A DNA stretch of 26,526 nucleotides from SZUA-430 sp964646885 (GTDB taxonomy: Bacteria; Pseudomonadota; Alphaproteobacteria; Micropepsales; Micropepsaceae), in the NCBI GenBank assembly GCA_964646885.1, contig CAZYFM010000036.1, positions 1 through 26,526 of the forward strand, written 5' to 3'. Both the position numbers and the translations under genes were made by a program. The notes below the pieces were generated by a model. It was given only the letters and a program-made list of their open reading frames with translations. It searched no databases and was not told where the DNA came from. Positions within the stretch are counted from its first letter, which is position 1. Each line of letters begins with the position of its first letter. This document shows, one piece after another, positions 23,831-26,526 of this stretch.

Positions 23831-26218
23831 TCAGCCGCATCGCGAGTACCCGCAATTCACGCACGTGTCGCATCCTTCAATGCGGATAAGGCCTGGATTG
23901 CTACATTTCGGGCAGAACTTGAAGGAGCCTGTCTTTGAGGCGTCGGGGTTTGATGCGGGCTCTCCGCTCACGGGTTCGCCGATGCGTCCCTGTGTGTCGG
24001 AAATCGAGGCGACCTTCGGCGGCGGCGGCAATTCCTGAGCCGGCTTGGACAGGAACCCGATGGCCAGCATGTGCTCTTCGATCACGCCGCCAATGGCCGC
24101 GAGCAGGGAAGGCACGTACTGCCGGTTCACCCACTGCCCGCCACGGGGATCAAAGACCGCTTTCAGTTCCTCCACGACAAACGAGACATCGCCGCCGCGG
24201 CGGAACACGGCGCTGATCATGCGCGTCAGGGCGACCGTCCACGCATAGTGCTCCATGTTCTTGGAGTTGATGAAGATCTCGAAGGGGCGCCGTCGGCCAC
24301 CTTCGATGATGTCGTTCAGGGTGATGTAGATCGCGTGATCCGACTCCGGCCACCTGACCTTGTAAGTGGTGCCCGGCAGCGACTCGGGCCTGTCCAGCGG
24401 TCTCGTCATGTAGACAACGCCACCCTCGACCGACACCGGCTTGGGCCGGACGGCTGGCGCGGATATCTGAACCGGAGCGGCAGGCGCGTCATGAAGGTCG
24501 ACAGCCGTGGTCTGCGGCGGTTCCTGCATGCTGAGGATCGAGCCCGTGACGTCATTCGGACGCCACGTCGTGCAACCCTTGCAGCCGGAATCATACGCCT
24601 TCAGGTAGATGTCCTTGAAGCGCTCGAACGGAATGTCGGCGGGACAGTTCACGGTCTTGGAAATGGAGCTGTCGACATAACGCTGCGCCGCAGCCTGCAC
24701 CGCGATATGAGCGTCGGGCGACAGGTCCTGCGCATTCACGAAGTAGGCGGGCAATTCCCGGTCGCCATGCAGCTTGCGATAGAGCCGGTAAGCGTAGTCC
24801 TCGACAGGCTGCTCGCGCTTCTCCCCGCTTTCGACAGTGATCTTGCGCTTGTAAGTGTAGGCAAACACGGGCTCGATCCCAGATGACACGTTCTCGGCCA
24901 GCAGCGAGATCGTTCCCGTGGGTGCGATCGACGTCAGCAGCGCGTTGCGAATGCCATGGTCGGCGATCGCAGCAAGGATCTCGGGCTCGAGCTCCTTCAC
25001 CGTCGCGCCGTTCAGGTACTTGTCGGCAACAAATATAGGGAAGGCTCCCTTTTCCTTGGAGATCTCCGTCGATGCAAGATACGCCGCCCGCTGGATGCGC
25101 TTGAACCAGCGCTCGATCAGCGCGATCGAATCCTTGCTGCCATAGGCCGTCCGGCACATGATCAGGGCATCGGCAAGCCCCGTGATGCCAAGCCCGATGC
25201 GCCTCTTGGCCTTGGCCTCGCGCTCCTGCTGCGGCAGCGGATAGTTGGAGACATCGATCACGTCGTCCAGGAAGCGCACGGCGACACGCGCAACCGCGTC
25301 GAGTTCATCCTCGTCCAGCCGCGCATTGTCGGTGAACGGATCCCTGACGAACTTCACCAGGTTGAGCGATCCCAGCAGGCAGGCGCCATAGGGCGGAAGG
25401 GGTTGCTCGCCACAGGGGTTCGTCGCCGCGATCTTCTCGGCGTACCAGAGATTGTTCCGCTCGTTGATGCGGTCGATGAAGATGACGCCCGGTTCCGCAT
25501 AGGCATAGGTCGATGCCATGATCCGGTCCCACAGGCCACGTGCGGAGACGGTTCTGTAGATCTTGCCGGCGAAGACGAGGTCCCAGGGCTCGTCATTCTT
25601 CACCGCCTGCATGAAGCGGTCGGTGACGAGGACCGAAAGGTTGAAGTTGCGAAGCCGGTCGCGGTCGCGCTTTGCCTCGATGAAGGTCTCGATGTCCGGA
25701 TGGTCGCATCGCAGCGTCGCCATCATCGCGCCGCGCCTGGCACCCGCGGACATGATCGTGCGGCACATGGCGTCCCACACATCCATGAACGACACGGGGC
25801 CCGAGGCATCGGCGCCGACGCGCTTCACCTCGGCGCCCTTGGGGCGCAGTGTCGAGAAGTCATGTCCGATCCCGCCACCCTGCTGCATGGTGAGGGAGGC
25901 TTCCTTCAGGCTGTCGAAGATGCCCGCCATGTCATCGGGAACCGTGCCCATGACAAAGCAGTTGAACAGCGTCACCGCGCGGCCGGAACCGGCACCGGCG
26001 AGCACCCGTCCTGCCGGCAGGAAACGGAAGTCCTGGAGAATGCCAAGGAAGCGGTCGCGCCACAGCGCGCGCTGGTCTGGCCGTTCGGCCAGCGACACGG
26101 CACCGGCGACGCGTGCCCACGTATCCGCAATGGTCTCGTCGCCCGCGGTGATGCCGGGGCCCTTGAGCCTGTACTTCAGATCCCAGATCTGTCGCGATAT
26201 GTCGCCAAAGCCGTCCAT
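23831..26218 (-). CDS. nrdJ: Class II (adenosylcobalamin-dependent) ribonucleotide reductase
   Basis: NrdJ makes deoxyribonucleotides from ribonucleotides using adenosylcobalamin as radical source, with or without oxygen. In this 795-residue protein Cys87 (LFNCFVMG) and Cys280 (YGACLLGSLNL) are the expected redox pair, and Cys269 in NPCGEQPLPPYG the thiyl-radical Cys; the spacing of eleven between Cys269 and Cys280 equals that in the well-studied Thermotoga enzyme. TSIAPTGTISLLAENVSSGIEP follows, then a TSCPD domain (about 620-735) and a C-terminal Cys-rich tail CPKC...CDTCVNC...C that re-reduces the active site or binds metal. GTG 26224 lies two codons upstream of the chosen ATG; GGGG about eight bases before ATG favours it. 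No cobalamin riboswitch is visible in the 122-base leader. A LexA-type box stands upstream. Confidence 0.94.
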   Translation of the reverse strand: MDGFGDISRQIWDLKYRLKGPGITAGDETIADTWARVAGAVSLAERPDQRALWRDRFLGILQDFRFLPAGRVLAGAGSGRAVTLFNCFVMGTVPDDMAGIFDSLKEASLTMQQGGGIGHDFSTLRPKGAEVKRVGADASGPVSFMDVWDAMCRTIMSAGARRGAMMATLRCDHPDIETFIEAKRDRDRLRNFNLSVLVTDRFMQAVKNDEPWDLVFAGKIYRTVSARGLWDRIMASTYAYAEPGVIFIDRINERNNLWYAEKIAATNPCGEQPLPPYGACLLGSLNLVKFVRDPFTDNARLDEDELDAVARVAVRFLDDVIDVSNYPLPQQEREAKAKRRIGLGITGLADALIMCRTAYGSKDSIALIERWFKRIQRAAYLASTEISKEKGAFPIFVADKYLNGATVKELEPEILAAIADHGIRNALLTSIAPTGTISLLAENVSSGIEPVFAYTYKRKITVESGEKREQPVEDYAYRLYRKLHGDRELPAYFVNAQDLSPDAHIAVQAAAQRYVDSSISKTVNCPADIPFERFKDIYLKAYDSGCKGCTTWRPNDVTGSILSMQEPPQTTAVDLHDAPAAPVQISAPAVRPKPVSVEGGVVYMTRPLDRPESLPGTTYKVRWPESDHAIYITLNDIIEGGRRRPFEIFINSKNMEHYAWTVALTRMISAVFRRGGDVSFVVEELKAVFDPRGGQWVNRQYVPSLLAAIGGVIEEHMLAIGFLSKPAQELPPPPKVASISDTQGRIGEPVSGEPASNPDASKTGSFKFCPKCSNPGLIRIEGCDTCVNCGYSRCG

Positions 26219-26245
26219 CGGCACGCCCCAACGTCCTGAGGGCTT

Positions 26246-26274
26246 ACCTTACATCAAGCATGTGAACGCGACAA
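26246..26274 (-). promoter_or_regulatory. Possible promoter of nrdJ
   Basis: On the minus strand TTGTCG (26274-26269), a 17-base spacer and TAAGGT (26251-26246) lie about 28 bases before the nrdJ ATG. The -10 match is only three of six, so this is a guess supported mainly by position. Confidence 0.28.
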
Positions 26275-26280
26275 GAAAAC

Positions 26281-26295
26281 GTTCCCGCTCTGTTC
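26281..26295. promoter_or_regulatory. Candidate LexA (SOS) operator upstream of nrdJ
   Basis: GTTC (26281-26284), seven bases, then GTTC (26292-26295) is an exact match to GTTC-N7-GTTC, the direct-repeat LexA operator of alphaproteobacteria. It lies seven bases upstream of the possible nrdJ -35, inside the only intergenic gap serving nrdJ. About one such match per 26 kb is expected by chance, so position, not the motif alone, supports it. Confidence 0.45.
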
Positions 26296-26340
26296 ATGTT
26301 GGCGCAGGCCTTCGCTCAACGTCATTAACGAAGCGTTGAA

Positions 26341-26526
26341 TCAGGCCTGCGCGGCGGCAGTCGCAAGCTGTCCGCGGCCCTCGGCGAGCAGGCGGGCGGT
26401 CGCCGCCTCGATCCGCTCCTGGAGTTCCTTCATGAACACCGCCCGCGGCAGCCCTGAGGCAATCGCTGGCAGGATCTCGACGACAATGCGCCCCGGGCGA
26501 GGCTTGGTTCCCTTCCGCCCCCAGTA
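26341..26526 (-). CDS. PlsC-like 1-acyl-glycerol-3-phosphate acyltransferase, C-terminal part, cut by window edge
   Basis: Only the last 61 codons and the stop are present. The residues YWGRKGTKPRPGRIVVEIL, then PAIASGLPRAVFMKELQERI and EAATARLLAEG, match the C-terminal end of PlsC-type lysophospholipid acyltransferases, where a G-x-I-x-V-E strand and a helical tail follow the catalytic part. The HX4D motif lies outside the window, so activity cannot be judged. PlsC makes phosphatidic acid at the inner membrane; the related OlsA finishes ornithine lipid, which is of interest because olsB lies 8 kb away. The gene precedes nrdJ on the same strand with 122 bases between them. Confidence 0.8.
   Translation of the reverse strand, partial: YWGRKGTKPRPGRIVVEILPAIASGLPRAVFMKELQERIEAATARLLAEGRGQLATAAAQA

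Noticed and set aside
24956..26239. 427-codon plus-strand open frame opposite nrdJ
   Set aside because: It mirrors the full nrdJ gene; composition (many Arg, His, Gly, Asp) is typical of antisense frames in GC-rich DNA and it has no family motif.
26300..26340. Hairpin after the plsC-like gene as terminator
   Set aside because: Short, competing five to six base stems with long loops and no T run.

Overview
The window reads as ordinary, tightly packed chromosome of an alphaproteobacterium with fairly high GC. Signs of this are the divergent hrcA/rph pair followed by rdgB and hemW, heat-shock promoters of the alphaproteobacterial RpoH type (CTTG-N18-CYTATNT), an OlsB ornithine-lipid acyltransferase, the metX-metW pair, hisC-tyrA next to a DUF2125 gene, a class II (B12-dependent) ribonucleotide reductase, and a GTTC-N7-GTTC LexA-type box. 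The order cannot be fixed from sequence alone; a Caulobacterales/Hyphomonadales-like or Rhizobiales-like organism would fit. I see no insertion sequence, prophage, CRISPR array, rRNA or tRNA, and base and codon use look even throughout.

Layout. 1-2728 is a heat-shock block on the minus strand: the start of dnaK, and hrcA-grpE, with a small membrane-protein gene of unknown function (616-921, plus) between dnaK and grpE. 2795-5263 (plus) is rph-rdgB-hemW: RNA maturation, nucleotide-pool cleaning and a radical-SAM heme chaperone. 5290-8452 is an envelope cluster: a LpoA-like lipoprotein (minus) divergent from rsmI-yraN-dolP (plus), the same gene company as in E. coli. 8470-11837 (plus) is a SirB1-type protein, then gshB and comM overlapping by ATGA. 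11999-12990 holds two uncharacterised envelope genes converging on a strong shared hairpin terminator. 13161-17026 holds a membrane-bound hybrid histidine kinase converging on an AmpG-like muropeptide permease, with overlapping stop codons. 17201-18839 is olsB plus a methyltransferase-like gene, which converges on and overlaps metW. metX-metW (minus) diverge from hisC-tyrA (plus). The last part, on the minus strand, is the end of a plsC-like gene, then nrdJ and a DUF2125 gene.

Most genes are recognisable housekeeping genes. The points worth a second look are regulatory or architectural: a predicted RpoH promoter for dnaK whose +1 falls on the ATG of a 41-codon upstream ORF that runs into dnaK; an RpoH-like promoter for hrcA-grpE lying over the rph start; a LexA-type box just upstream of nrdJ; a degenerate receiver domain in the hybrid kinase; a 98-bp antiparallel coding overlap between metW and the methyltransferase gene; and three small unknown envelope proteins. 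I did not find a convincing previously undescribed system.
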